The translations under genes were made by a program, and so were the position numbers. The notes below the pieces were generated by a model. The model was not told the DNA's origin. It saw nothing but the letters and a program-made list of their open reading frames with translations, and made no database searches. From Asticcacaulis sp. EMRT-3 (GTDB lineage Bacteria > Pseudomonadota > Alphaproteobacteria > Caulobacterales > Caulobacteraceae), in contig NZ_JASERT010000001.1 of the NCBI RefSeq assembly GCF_030027245.1, positions 1,914,501-1,978,500 of the forward strand: a stretch of DNA of 64,000 nucleotides, in the 5' to 3' direction. The stretch's first letter is position 1, and each line of letters begins with the position of its first letter. Shown here piece after piece: positions 50,200-60,089 of this stretch.

Positions 50200-53157
50200 A
50201 TGGCAGACGATTCCAGTCGGCTTAATCAGGTGTTCGCGGAGACTTCGTTTCTCTACGGTACGAACGCCATCTTCATCGAACAAATGCAGGAACAGTGGGC
50301 GCGCGATCCAAATTCGGTTTCCCCCGAATGGCGCGCCTTTTTTGATTCCCTGATGGATCGTCCCGATACGGTCAACGCCAATGCGGACGTTGCCGACTGG
50401 GCCAGACCCTATGCCGGGCCGCGCGATGAGCTGACCTCGGCGATGGACGGCATGTGGCCCGCCGTGCAGGCCAAGGTCGAAAAGGGCCTCGCCGCCAAGA
50501 CCCCCGCCGCCAGCCCCGCCGATCTGCAAGCCTCGTCGCGCGATTCGATCCGCGCCCTGATGCTGATCCGCACCTATCGTATCCGCGGCCATCTGCAATC
50601 GAACCTCGATCCGCTCGGCCTTGAGCCGAAGGGCGACAATCCCGAATTGCACCCCGGCTATTGGGGCTTCACCGACGCCGATATGGATCGCACCATCTTC
50701 ATCGATGGCGTGCTGGGTCTGGAATCGGCCACTTTGCGCGAAATCCTGGCCATCGTGCGCCGCACCTATTGCGGCAATATTGGCGTGCAATATATGCACA
50801 TCGCCGATCCGGCGGAAAAGGCCTGGGTGCAGGAACGCATCGAAGGCCGCGACAAGGAAATCACCTTCACCAAGGAGGGCAAGATCGCCATCCTGAAGAA
50901 GCTGATCGAAACCGAGGGTTTTGAACGCTTCTGTCACCGCCGCTTCCCCGGCACCAAGCGCTTCGGTCTCGATGGCGGCGAAGCCATGATCCCGGCGCTG
51001 GAGCAAATCATCAAGCGCGGCGGCGCACTGGGCCTGAAGGACATCATCTTCGGCATGGCCCACCGTGGCCGCCTCAATACGCTGGCGGGCGTGATGGGCA
51101 AGCCCTACCGCGCCATCTTCCATGAATTTCAGGGCGGCACCTCCCTGCCTTCGGACATCGAAGGTTCTTCGGACGTGAAGTATCATATGGGTGCGTCTTC
51201 CGATCGCGCCTTTGATGGCAATAATGTCCACCTGTCCCTGACCGCCAATCCGTCGCACCTCGAAATCGTCAACCCGGTCGTGCTGGGCAAGACGCGCGCC
51301 AAGCAGGCGGCGCATCTGAAAACGCGCGAGATCGAGGTCAATCCCGACCGCAGCATGGCGATGGGCCTGCTGATCCACGGCGATGCGGCCTTTGCAGGTC
51401 AGGGCGTCGGCATGGAATGTTTCGCCCTGATGGACCTGAAGGGCTATCGCACCGGCGGCACGATCCACTTCGTCATCAATAACCAGATCGGTTTTACCAC
51501 GGCGCCGCGCTTCTCGCGTTCCTCGCCCTATCCGTCCGATGTGGCCCTGATGGCGCAGGCGCCGATCCTGCACTGTAATGGCGACGATCCCGAAAGCGTG
51601 GTCTTCGCGGCCAAGATGGCCACCGAATTCCGCCAGACCTTCGCCAAGGACGTGGTGATCGACATGTTCTGTTATCGCCGCTTCGGCCATAATGAGGGCG
51701 ATGATCCGACCTTCACCCAACCGATCATGTACGCCAAGATCAAGAACCATCCGTCAACGCGCGAGTTGTATGCGCAGCGGCTGGTCAGTGAGGGCGTGCT
51801 GTCGCAGGCGGATGTCGATGGCTTCATCGCCGAGTTCGACGCCTTCCTCGACGCCGAATTCGACGCTGGCAAGAGCTACAAGGCCACCAAGGCCGACTGG
51901 CTGGACGGCAAGTGGTCGGGCCTTGGCCTGCCCGAAGAAGACGAGCGCCGTGGCTCCACCTCGGTGCCGCGCGCCAAGCTTATTGAAATCGGCACCAAGA
52001 TCACCACCATTCCCAACCATATCGACATCCACAAGACCTTGAAGCGCGTCATCGAAGCGCGTCAGCAGATGATCGCCACCGGTGAGAATATCGACTGGGC
52101 CACGGCGGAATCTCTGGCCTTCTGCTCGCTGCTCGACGAAGGCTTCCCGGTGCGCCTGTCCGGTCAGGATTCGATCCGCGGCACCTTCTCGCAGCGCCAT
52201 TCGGCCTTTGTGGATCAGACGACGGAAGACCGCTACTTCCCGTTCAACCACATCCGCGACGGTCAGGCCATGTATGAGGGCATTGATTCGGCCCTGTCGG
52301 AAGAGGCGGTGCTCGGTTACGAATACGGCTATTCGCTGGCCGATCCGAACACGCTGACCCTGTGGGAAGGCCAGTTCGGCGACTTCGTCAACGGTGCGCA
52401 GGTCATTATCGACCAGTTCATCACGTCGGGCGAACGCAAGTGGCTGCGCATGTCGGGCCTCGTCATGCTGCTGCCGCACGGCTATGAAGGCCAGGGCCCC
52501 GAACACTCTTCGGCCCGCCTTGAGCGCTTCTTACAAATGTGCGCCGAAGACAATATGCAGGTCGCCAACTGCACCACGCCGTCCAACTATTTCCACATCC
52601 TGCGCCGCCAGATTCACCGGCCCTTCCGCAAGCCGCTGATCCTGATGACGCCGAAATCGCTGCTGCGCCACAAGAAGGCCGTGTCGTCGCTGTCGGAAAT
52701 CGCCGAAGGTTCTAGCTTCCACCGCGTCCTGCACGACGACGCCGAGCGCAGACCCGACGTGGCGGGCATCAAGATCGCCGCCGACGACAAGATCCGCCGC
52801 GTGGTGCTCTGCTCCGGCAAGGTCTATTATGACCTGCTCGAAGACCGTGAAAAGAAGGGCATCAAGGATGTCTATCTGATGCGTCTGGAGCAGTTCTATC
52901 CGTGGCCGATGAAATCGCTGATGACCGAGCTTGGCCGTTTCAAAAACGCCGAACTGGTCTGGTGTCAGGAAGAGCCGAAGAATATGGGCGGCTGGACTTT
53001 TGTGGAACCGTGGCTCGAAATCACGCTCGACAAGCTGAACATCAAGGCCAAGCGCGCCCGCTATGTCGGTCGCCCGGCCTCGGCCTCGACCGCTGCCGGT
53101 ACGATGAGCCGCCACCTCAAAGAACTCGAAACCTTCCTGAATGAGGCCTTCGCGTAA
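50200..53157 (+). CDS. sucA: 2-oxoglutarate dehydrogenase E1 component
   Basis: This 985-residue thiamine-diphosphate enzyme is the E1 of the oxoglutarate complex. FAETSFLYGTNAIFIEQM (residues 10-27) is the typical start. The core contains IFGMAHRGRLNTLAGVMGKP, GDAAFAGQGV with the diphosphate-binding Asp, and MLLPHGYEGQGPEHSSARLERFLQ. The start at 50200 is chosen by family similarity. No good ribosome site precedes it; in-frame ATG 50188 and GTG 50167 are alternatives and lie in the 21-bp direct repeat region. Confidence 0.97.
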   Translation: MADDSSRLNQVFAETSFLYGTNAIFIEQMQEQWARDPNSVSPEWRAFFDSLMDRPDTVNANADVADWARPYAGPRDELTSAMDGMWPAVQAKVEKGLAAKTPAASPADLQASSRDSIRALMLIRTYRIRGHLQSNLDPLGLEPKGDNPELHPGYWGFTDADMDRTIFIDGVLGLESATLREILAIVRRTYCGNIGVQYMHIADPAEKAWVQERIEGRDKEITFTKEGKIAILKKLIETEGFERFCHRRFPGTKRFGLDGGEAMIPALEQIIKRGGALGLKDIIFGMAHRGRLNTLAGVMGKPYRAIFHEFQGGTSLPSDIEGSSDVKYHMGASSDRAFDGNNVHLSLTANPSHLEIVNPVVLGKTRAKQAAHLKTREIEVNPDRSMAMGLLIHGDAAFAGQGVGMECFALMDLKGYRTGGTIHFVINNQIGFTTAPRFSRSSPYPSDVALMAQAPILHCNGDDPESVVFAAKMATEFRQTFAKDVVIDMFCYRRFGHNEGDDPTFTQPIMYAKIKNHPSTRELYAQRLVSEGVLSQADVDGFIAEFDAFLDAEFDAGKSYKATKADWLDGKWSGLGLPEEDERRGSTSVPRAKLIEIGTKITTIPNHIDIHKTLKRVIEARQQMIATGENIDWATAESLAFCSLLDEGFPVRLSGQDSIRGTFSQRHSAFVDQTTEDRYFPFNHIRDGQAMYEGIDSALSEEAVLGYEYGYSLADPNTLTLWEGQFGDFVNGAQVIIDQFITSGERKWLRMSGLVMLLPHGYEGQGPEHSSARLERFLQMCAEDNMQVANCTTPSNYFHILRRQIHRPFRKPLILMTPKSLLRHKKAVSSLSEIAEGSSFHRVLHDDAERRPDVAGIKIAADDKIRRVVLCSGKVYYDLLEDREKKGIKDVYLMRLEQFYPWPMKSLMTELGRFKNAELVWCQEEPKNMGGWTFVEPWLEITLDKLNIKAKRARYVGRPASASTAAGTMSRHLKELETFLNEAFA

Positions 53158-53205
53158 AGCGCGAGGATCTTCCTTTCCGATCTGAATTTCTGGAGCCTGA
53201 TACCT

Positions 53206-54717
53206 ATGGCTGACATCCTCACTCCCGTTCTGGGCGAATCCGTCACCGAAGCCACCATCGCCAAATGGGCCAAAAAGTCCGGCGAAACCGTCAAGAAGGA
53301 CGAAGTCCTCGTCGAGCTGGAAACCGACAAGGTTTCGCTCGAAGTGGCCTCGCCCGCTGACGGCACGCTGCAAATCCTCGTCGGCAAGGGCGAAACCGTC
53401 ACGCCGGGCACCGTGCTGGGTTCGGTGGGCGGCGCATCCGCTACCGCTTCGGCTCCTGCCGCTGCGCCCAAGGCCGCTGCCGCACCGGCCGCCGCAGCCC
53501 CCTCTTCTGGCACCCCGGCTTCCAGCAATCTGATCGAGGTGAAAACTCCGGTCATGGGTGAATCGGTGGCCGAAGGCACGATCGCCACCTGGTCGAAAAA
53601 GGTCGGCGACGCCGTCAAAAAAGACGAAATGCTGGTCGAGATCGAAACCGACAAGGTGGCCGTCGAAGTGTCGGCCCCTGCCGATGGCGTGCTGGCCGAA
53701 ATCGTGTCGCCGGATGGTGCCACCGTCACGCCCGGTCAGGTGATCGCCCGGCTCTCGACCGATGGCAAGGTGTCCGCCGCAGCCCCGGCGGCTGCCGCTC
53801 CGGCACCTGTGGCTGCCGCTGCCGCCACCTCCACAGACAAGCCTCTCTCTCCCGCCGTGCAGCGCATCGTGTCGGAAACCGGCCTCAACCCCAATACGGT
53901 TGACGGCACCGGCAAGGATGGCCGTGTCACCAAGGGCGACGCTTTGGCGGCGCTGTCAGCAGCACCTGTTGTTTCGGCTCCCACCGTGCCCGCCGCTTCG
54001 GCTCCGCGCCCGGCAGCGGCCCGCGAAGACCGCGTGAAGATGACGCGTCTGCGCCAGACCATCGCGCGCCGCCTCAAGGAATCGCAGAATATCGCCGCCC
54101 AGCTCACCACCTTCAACGAGGTGGATATGAGCACGGTCATGGCCCTGCGCTCCACCTATAAGGACGTGTTTGAGAAGCGTCATGGTGTGAAGTTGGGCTT
54201 CATGTCCTTCTTCGCCAAGGCCGTTGTGGCGGCGCTGAAGGATATTCCGGCGGTCAATGCCGAAATCGATGGCACCGATCTGATCTACAAGAACCACTAT
54301 GATCTCGGCATCGCCGTCGGCACCGAAAAGGGTCTGGTCGTGCCGGTTCTGCGCGATGTTGACACCCTGTCCCTGGCCGGTATCGAAAAGGGTATTTCGG
54401 CGCTCGGCAAGCAGGCGCGCGACGGCACCCTGACCATCGACCAGCTTCAGGGCGGCACCTTCACCATCACCAATGGCGGCATCTATGGGTCTTTGATGTC
54501 CACCCCGATCCTCAACATGCCGCAGGCCGGTATTCTGGGTATGCACAATATCGTGCAGCGCGCCGTGGTCGTGAACGGTCAGGTCGTGGCGCGTCCGATG
54601 ATGTATCTGGCCCTGTCCTATGACCACCGCATCGTCGATGGCAAGGAGGCCGTGACCTTCCTCGTCAAGATCAAGGAAGGGCTGGAAGACCCGCAGCGCT
54701 TCATCCTCGACATCTAG
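53206..54717 (+). CDS. sucB: Dihydrolipoamide succinyltransferase (E2) with two lipoyl domains
   Basis: This 503-residue E2 has two lipoyl domains, each with the lipoylated Lys in ETDK: residues about 1-75 ([12 protein letters not shown]) and about 108-183 ([12 protein letters not shown]). They are joined by Ala/Pro linkers. A peripheral-subunit-binding domain ([16 protein letters not shown]) and the catalytic domain follow, with [12 protein letters not shown] and the active-site motif [12 protein letters not shown]. Most alphaproteobacterial SucB have one lipoyl domain. AGCCTGATACC precedes the ATG. Confidence 0.97.
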   Translation: MADILTPVLGESVTEATIAKWAKKSGETVKKDEVLVELETDKVSLEVASPADGTLQILVGKGETVTPGTVLGSVGGASATASAPAAAPKAAAAPAAAAPSSGTPASSNLIEVKTPVMGESVAEGTIATWSKKVGDAVKKDEMLVEIETDKVAVEVSAPADGVLAEIVSPDGATVTPGQVIARLSTDGKVSAAAPAAAAPAPVAAAAATSTDKPLSPAVQRIVSETGLNPNTVDGTGKDGRVTKGDALAALSAAPVVSAPTVPAASAPRPAAAREDRVKMTRLRQTIARRLKESQNIAAQLTTFNEVDMSTVMALRSTYKDVFEKRHGVKLGFMSFFAKAVVAALKDIPAVNAEIDGTDLIYKNHYDLGIAVGTEKGLVVPVLRDVDTLSLAGIEKGISALGKQARDGTLTIDQLQGGTFTITNGGIYGSLMSTPILNMPQAGILGMHNIVQRAVVVNGQVVARPMMYLALSYDHRIVDGKEAVTFLVKIKEGLEDPQRFILDI

Positions 54718-54742
54718 TTTTATCAACTATTGATTACAAACA

Positions 54743-54773
54743 GCCCCGTGCCTTTCCGGCGCGGGGCTTTTTT
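54743..54773 (+). terminator. sucB terminator
   Basis: GCCCCGTGCC pairs with GGCGCGGGGC (one G-T pair) around TTTCC, and TTTTTT follows. It lies 26 bp after the sucB stop. Confidence 0.9.
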
Positions 54774-54864
54774 GCGCCCCCGATTGGCACCCTCAAAACG
54801 GCGTCTGGCGTAAAGGCAGAAAATGGATTAGATTCTGGCTATATAAAAAATAAGGGGGAATAGG

Positions 54865-55770
54865 ATGCGCCATTTTTCCATCAAAGCCGCATGGCTTTGC
54901 GCGGGGCTTCTGGCCGGGGCTTTTCCGGTCGCCGCCATGCCGCATCAGGTCAGCCATCTTGATAATTTCACGCAAGACGACGCGGTCAAGGCCCTGCCGT
55001 GGGTTCAGGCGGCCATGACCACGCCGATGATGGATATGCTGGCCAAGGCCAATATTCACAATCCGCAGATCATGCTGGAATATGGCCTGGCCCTCGAACT
55101 GGGCAGGCCTTCGGTTTCGCAAAACATGGCTAAGGACGACCGCGAAAAACTGAAACGCGGTTTCCGCGCCATGCTCGATCTCTATCTCAACAAATCGGAT
55201 AAGTTCGACATCAATTTCGACGAAGACGCCATGCTCGACCAGCCGGAATTCTGGAGCTATCTGGCCAAGCACGTCGGTCGCCCCAAGCCGCTTGTCGATG
55301 TGCGTGCCGCCGCTGAGGCCGCGCAACAGGCCACAAATGCCATGAGTGCGAACGCATCCGATCCGACCGGCGCCGATCTGGTCTGGCTGCCGGATGTTGA
55401 TGATCAGGATCAGGAATTCAACCTCGGTGATAATGATCTTGTTCTGCCGCCGCATGTGGTCAATGCCGCCATCAGTTGCGCGGAATCGGCCATGGGTTTT
55501 GCCCGCATGGGCAAGATCCAGACGATTGCCATTGCCGCCACCAAACTGACCCCCGGCCAGTTCGCCACAGTGCAGCAAAATGCCGCAACGGCCTACCGTA
55601 CGGCCTATGCCGAGGGCGTCATGGCGTGCAGTTCGCCCGACGCCTTCATGCAGGTGGCCGGTTTCGCCCGCCAGCATCTGGGGGCGCTCGGCGCCATGAC
55701 CGACGATCCCAATGCCCGGCCGGTGAGTCTGACCGCCACGCCGGTGCCTGCTTCGCAGGCCACGCCCTGA
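54865..55770 (+). CDS. Exported hypothetical protein
   Basis: This 301-residue protein has a signal peptide (residues 1-24, ending AAMPH). The mature part is mainly helical, with MMDMLAKANIHNPQ, REKLKRGFRAMLDLYLNKSD and two Cys (ISCAES, MACSS). No family is recognised. The gene lies between sucB and lpdA in the same direction but has its own terminator-free gaps on both sides. An AGGGGGAA ribosome site precedes the ATG. Confidence 0.8.
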   Translation: MRHFSIKAAWLCAGLLAGAFPVAAMPHQVSHLDNFTQDDAVKALPWVQAAMTTPMMDMLAKANIHNPQIMLEYGLALELGRPSVSQNMAKDDREKLKRGFRAMLDLYLNKSDKFDINFDEDAMLDQPEFWSYLAKHVGRPKPLVDVRAAAEAAQQATNAMSANASDPTGADLVWLPDVDDQDQEFNLGDNDLVLPPHVVNAAISCAESAMGFARMGKIQTIAIAATKLTPGQFATVQQNAATAYRTAYAEGVMACSSPDAFMQVAGFARQHLGALGAMTDDPNARPVSLTATPVPASQATP

Positions 55771-55867
55771 AAAAATTCGCCTTTTCCGCGTTTTAAAGGC
55801 TTGACCATTGCGGTGCAGGCTCCTAGCTACGAGGCAAAGATTTCCTTGTACTGAAAAGGGCCACAAC

Positions 55868-57277
55868 ATGGCTGACGACCTCAATTTCGACGTGGTGATC
55901 ATCGGCGGCGGGCCGGGCGGTTACAATGCGGCGGTGCGCGCCGGGCAACTGGGCCTGAAGACGGCCATTGTCGAGATGCGCGGCGTGCTGGGCGGCACCT
56001 GCCTCAATGTCGGCTGTATGCCGTCCAAGGCTCTGCTGCACGCCTCGGAATTGTTCGATCAGGCGGCCCATGAATTTGCCGGCATCGGCATCGAGGTCAG
56101 TGCGCCCAAGCTCAACCTCGTCCAGATGATGAAGGCCAAGCAGGACAGCGTCACCGCCCTGACCAAGGGCGTGGAATTCCTGATGAAGAAGAACAAGGTC
56201 AGCTATTTTGTCGGGCGCGGCCAGATTGCCGGTGCAGGCAGGGTAACGGTGACCGGCACTGATGGCGCGACCCAGACCCTGGCCACCAAAAACATCGTCA
56301 TCGCCACCGGTTCGGAGCCGACGCCTCTGCCGGGTGTCGATGTTGACCAAAAGCAAATCGTCGATTCCACCGGCGCGCTGTCGCTGCCCGCCGTGCCGAA
56401 ATCGCTGGTCGTGGTCGGGGCCGGTATTATCGGCCTTGAGCTGGGTTCGGTCTGGCGTCGTCTGGGCGCGCAGGTGACCGTGGTGGAATTCCTTGACCGC
56501 ATCACGCCGGGCATGGATACCGAAATGGCCACCGCCTTCCAGAAGTCGCTGACCAAGCAGGGCATCAGCTTCAAGCTCGGCACCAAGGTGACGTCTGCCA
56601 AGACCAGCCCCAAGGGCGTCGATCTGACGCTGGAGCCCTCAGCCGGTGGCGCGCAGGAAAAACTGACCGCCGATGTGGTGCTGGTGGCGATTGGCCGCCG
56701 CCCGTTCACCAAGGGGCTGGGCCTCGATACAGTCGGCGTGGCCACCGATGCGCGCGGCTTTATCCCGACCGATCATTTCAAGACCCAAGCACCGGGCGTC
56801 TGGGCGATTGGCGATGTCATTCTGGGCCCCATGCTGGCGCACAAGGCCGAAGAGGACGCCGTGGCCTGTATCGAGCTGATCGCTGGCAAGGCCGGTCACG
56901 TCGATTACAATCTGGTGCCGTCGGTCGTCTATACCGCGCCGGAAGTGGCCTGGGTGGGCCAGACCGAGGAGCAGGTCAAGGCGTCGGGTGTGGCGTATAA
57001 AACCGGCAAATTCCCGTTCACCGCCAATAGCCGCGCCAAAATCAATCACGAAACCGACGGCTTTGTGAAGTTCATCGCCGACGCCAAGACCGACAAGGTG
57101 CTGGGCGTGCACATGATGGGCCCGCAGGTCGGCGAAATGATCGCCGAAGCCTGTGTGCTGATGGCCTTCTCCGGCGCTTCGGAAGACCTGGCGCGCATCT
57201 GCCACCCGCACCCGACGCGCTCGGAAGCCGTGCGCCAGTCGGCGATGGGCGTCGAAGGCTGGGCGATGCAGATGTAG
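55868..57277 (+). CDS. lpdA: Dihydrolipoyl dehydrogenase
   Basis: This 469-residue FAD disulfide oxidoreductase is the E3 of the 2-oxo-acid dehydrogenase complexes. The FAD-binding start VVIIGGGPGGYNAAVRAG is followed by the redox-active disulfide GGTCLNVGCMPSKALLH. The NAD-binding VVVGAGIIGLELGSVW comes next, and the C-terminal HPHPTRSEAV carries the catalytic His. The start at 55868 (MADDLN) follows a GGGCCACAAC leader; upstream in-frame codons are not needed. Confidence 0.97.
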   Translation: MADDLNFDVVIIGGGPGGYNAAVRAGQLGLKTAIVEMRGVLGGTCLNVGCMPSKALLHASELFDQAAHEFAGIGIEVSAPKLNLVQMMKAKQDSVTALTKGVEFLMKKNKVSYFVGRGQIAGAGRVTVTGTDGATQTLATKNIVIATGSEPTPLPGVDVDQKQIVDSTGALSLPAVPKSLVVVGAGIIGLELGSVWRRLGAQVTVVEFLDRITPGMDTEMATAFQKSLTKQGISFKLGTKVTSAKTSPKGVDLTLEPSAGGAQEKLTADVVLVAIGRRPFTKGLGLDTVGVATDARGFIPTDHFKTQAPGVWAIGDVILGPMLAHKAEEDAVACIELIAGKAGHVDYNLVPSVVYTAPEVAWVGQTEEQVKASGVAYKTGKFPFTANSRAKINHETDGFVKFIADAKTDKVLGVHMMGPQVGEMIAEACVLMAFSGASEDLARICHPHPTRSEAVRQSAMGVEGWAMQM

Positions 57278-57319
57278 GAATAGCTCCAGAAGGTTCGCCG
57301 GTTTCGACCCGGCGGCCTT

Positions 57320-58867
57320 TCAGGATGCGCTGGCGAAACCGTGGGCGCGTAACCGTTCGATCAGGGCACGATTGTCGGGCAGATCGCGCGCCGCATAGGC
57401 GCCGAAATTCTTCACACGCTCAAAAGCACGCTCGGCAGCCTCGACTTGTGGAAAGCTGGGTCTTTGCGCCTCGATGTCGGTGGGGTAGCCAAGGCCATAA
57501 AGAATATACTGGTAGCTGCCGAGCGGAAACGGATCGATCTCGCTGTTAATGTCAAAGCGCGACGGCGGGCGGTGCTTCCACATCTCAAGCAACTCAGCCA
57601 GGTGGTCGGGCAGGCTGGCCGGATCGGCATTGTCGCGCCAGAACGGCTCCTCGCGCTGACTCAGGCAATAGTGTAGCTTCAGGAAATTCAGAACGCTCTG
57701 GCAGCGTGCGTCCATCAGGGCATTAAACTGGCGCGCGGCGGCATCAATAGGCCCTGAGCGCGGCAGGAAATCGACCAGATAGCTGATGGCGACCTCGATG
57801 AGCAGGATGCCGGTCGCCTCCAGCGGCTCGAAAAAACTACCCGACAAGCCGATGGCCACGCAGTTCTTGACCCACGGTGTGGTGCGATAACCGGCTTTGA
57901 ACCGGATCACGCGCGGTTCCAGATCGCGTGCGGCCGCGCCGATATAGTTTTTGAGAACCTCAACCGCCCGCTCGTCGCTCGAATGCTGCGAAGAATAGAC
58001 GTAGCCGATGCCGCGCCGGTTGCCGAGGCCGATGTCCCAGGTCCAGCCCGCCTCATGCGCCGTGGATAGGGTGAAGCTGGGTATGGGCGCGTCAGGCGTC
58101 GCATAGGGGGCCTGCAAGGCAACGGCGCGATCGGTCAAAAGGTGTCTGCCGACGCTGACAAATGGCGCCTTGAGCGCATCACCGATCAGGCGGGCACGAA
58201 ACCCCGTGCAATCGACGAAAAAATCAGCCTCCAGCTCACCGTGTTCCGCTGTGGTGACGCTGGCAATCGCGCCATCGGAGTGCAGGCGCACATCTTCGAT
58301 GCGGCCTTGCAGGTGGCGCACGCCCAGGTCTTTGGCGCGGCGTGTCAGGAGGGCCGCAAAACGCGCGGCGTCGAAATGGTAGGCATAGTTGAGGCGATGA
58401 CCGTAAGAACCATCGGCCAGGGTTTTGGGGGCGCGGTGCTTATGGGCCGCCGCACACTGAAACGCCACAGCCTCGGCATAGGGCAGGCGCGTCTTCGGGT
58501 CCTGCAACAGCCAGTACGGCATGAGCCCCGCCCCCTCAGTGGGATAGGGCGCGTCGAAAGGATGCAGATAATAGCTGTGCTGGCCATCCTTTGGTGTATG
58601 CAGCCAGTCGATGAACTTGACGCCCTGCTTGAAGGTGGCGTCAGCCTCGCGCATGAACTCGCTCTCGTCGATGCCCAATGTCTGAAGCGTGATGCGCAGG
58701 GTGGGGAAGGTGCCCTCACCCACGCCGATCGTGCCGATGTCGGGGCTTTCAACGAGCGTGATGCGCGGGCACCCCGCCCCATTGCCATAGACCTTGGCCA
58801 GATAGGCCGCCGTCAGCCAGCCCGCCGTGCCGCCACCTGCGATCAGAATCTCTTGTAACCGTTTCAT
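57320..58867 (-). CDS. Flavin-dependent tryptophan-halogenase-like protein
   Basis: This 515-residue flavin monooxygenase-type protein has the FAD motif ILIAGGGTAGWLTA, the Lys of FKQGVKFIDW (equivalent to the catalytic Lys of halogenases) and the Glu in SGSFFEPLEATGI. The usual Trp-x-Trp-x-Ile-Pro motif reads GWTWDIGLG, so the Pro is replaced. Such Caulobacterales and Sphingomonas homologues often sit near carbohydrate or TonB genes and are not proven halogenases. It is convergent with lpdA. No separate flavin reductase is in view. Confidence 0.88.
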   Translation of the reverse strand: MKRLQEILIAGGGTAGWLTAAYLAKVYGNGAGCPRITLVESPDIGTIGVGEGTFPTLRITLQTLGIDESEFMREADATFKQGVKFIDWLHTPKDGQHSYYLHPFDAPYPTEGAGLMPYWLLQDPKTRLPYAEAVAFQCAAAHKHRAPKTLADGSYGHRLNYAYHFDAARFAALLTRRAKDLGVRHLQGRIEDVRLHSDGAIASVTTAEHGELEADFFVDCTGFRARLIGDALKAPFVSVGRHLLTDRAVALQAPYATPDAPIPSFTLSTAHEAGWTWDIGLGNRRGIGYVYSSQHSSDERAVEVLKNYIGAAARDLEPRVIRFKAGYRTTPWVKNCVAIGLSGSFFEPLEATGILLIEVAISYLVDFLPRSGPIDAAARQFNALMDARCQSVLNFLKLHYCLSQREEPFWRDNADPASLPDHLAELLEMWKHRPPSRFDINSEIDPFPLGSYQYILYGLGYPTDIEAQRPSFPQVEAAERAFERVKNFGAYAARDLPDNRALIERLRAHGFASAS

Positions 58868-58941
58868 GCGGGCGCAACTCGTCTGGATCTATGTCTCAGG
58901 CGTAACATGCCGATAATGTGGCGACAAGTTGATGAGGTGGC

Positions 58942-59868
58942 TCACCCCTTCGGATGGGCCGCCGCGTAGGCTGTGAGCAGTTTTTCGGTATCGACCTGGG
59001 TGTATTTCTGCGTGGTCGAAAGAGAGGCATGGCCGAGCAGTTCCTGAATCGAACGCAGATCGGCCCCCGAACCGAGCAGATGGGTGGCGAAGGAATGGCG
59101 CAGGGCGTGCGGCGTGGCGCGGTCGGTCAGGCCCAGCCGTGAGCGCAGATGCTGCACCGAGGCCTGCACATGGCGCGGCGATAATGCACCACCGCGTTTG
59201 GCGCGAAACAGCCGGTCTTCTGCCTGCAAAGCGAACGGCTGTTTGGCCCGATACATTTCGACCGCCTCGCGCACAGCAGCCAGAACCGGCAGGACGCGCA
59301 TCTTGTTGCCCTTGCCCGTGATGCGCAGCGTATCGCCCAAAGGCGCGTCCTTCACCCGCAGCGACAGCGCCTCGGAAATGCGCAAACCCAGCCCATAGAG
59401 CAACAGATAAACCGCTTCGTCGCGGGCCTTTTCCCAAGGCTCGCGGTCTGAATCCATGCGCGTTTCATTGAGCAGACCACGCGCTTGATCCTCATTGAGC
59501 GGTCGCGGCAGGGTGGCTTTCAAACGCGGCCCGCGCATCAGGCTGACCTGTGCATTGGGCCGGTCGTGGTGCAGGTCGAGATAGGTGTGAAACGATTTGA
59601 TGGCCGACAGATGCTGGGCCAGAGAGCGCGCCGACAAAGGTTTTTCCTTGCCGCGCAAATGGCCCATCCAGCCGCGCAGATCGCCGCCCGACACCATCAC
59701 CACATCCTCAAGCGTCAGGGCCGCGGACACCGTGCCGCCCAGCCAGGCCAGATAGCCGCGAAAGGCGTGGGCATAGGCTTCGAGGGTGCGCGGGGAATAG
59801 CGACGCGCCTTCAGGCTGTCGAGCCAGGCGCGTTCGGCATCCGCCAGATTGAGAGGGGTCACAGACAC
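58942..59868 (-). CDS. xerC: Tyrosine recombinase XerC
   Basis: This 308-residue XerC has an N-terminal SAM-like core-binding domain (LDSLKARRYSPRTLEAYAHAFRGYL) and the catalytic domain. The catalytic residues are Arg in LLYGLGLRISEAL, HALRHSFATHLL with His and Arg, GHASLSTTQKYTQV with His and the nucleophile Tyr. It resolves chromosome dimers at dif with XerD. The likely start is GTG at 59868. Its Shine-Dalgarno AGAGGGG lies in an intergenic inverted repeat. The neighbouring DUF484 gene supports XerC over XerD. Confidence 0.93.
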   Translation of the reverse strand: MSVTPLNLADAERAWLDSLKARRYSPRTLEAYAHAFRGYLAWLGGTVSAALTLEDVVMVSGGDLRGWMGHLRGKEKPLSARSLAQHLSAIKSFHTYLDLHHDRPNAQVSLMRGPRLKATLPRPLNEDQARGLLNETRMDSDREPWEKARDEAVYLLLYGLGLRISEALSLRVKDAPLGDTLRITGKGNKMRVLPVLAAVREAVEMYRAKQPFALQAEDRLFRAKRGGALSPRHVQASVQHLRSRLGLTDRATPHALRHSFATHLLGSGADLRSIQELLGHASLSTTQKYTQVDTEKLLTAYAAAHPKG

Positions 59869-59876
59869 AAAAAACA

Positions 59877-59999
59877 CCCCTCTGCGCCGGGGCGGCCTCC
59901 CTCCCCGTCCTTGCGGACTGGCGGGAGTGGTGAGAGGGCTGTCTCCTTGCCGAACCTTGGGGGGGCGTCGGGAAGGGAGGCCTCATAGGCGCAGAGGGG
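59877..59999. repeat. 123-bp intergenic inverted repeat overlapping the xerC leader
   Basis: The outer arms CCCCTCTGCGCC (59877-59888) and GGCGCAGAGGGG (59988-59999) are perfectly complementary. After a 5-nt mismatch the pairing continues as GGCCTCCCTCCCC against GGGAAGGGAGGCC. The middle holds the hairpin GTCC-TTGC-GGAC. The left arm provides the ribosome site of xerC. Confidence 0.9.
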
Positions 60000-60089
60000 C
60001 ATCTTATGATCTCAGATATAGGCCGACTTGTGGGTGATTTTAAGACCAAAGCGTAAGGAAATCTTTATCCTCACGTCAAGTTGACCGGA

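Noticed and set aside
50173..51750. 525-codon reverse open frame
   Set aside because: Antisense shadow of sucA; no domain and His/Arg-rich shadow composition.
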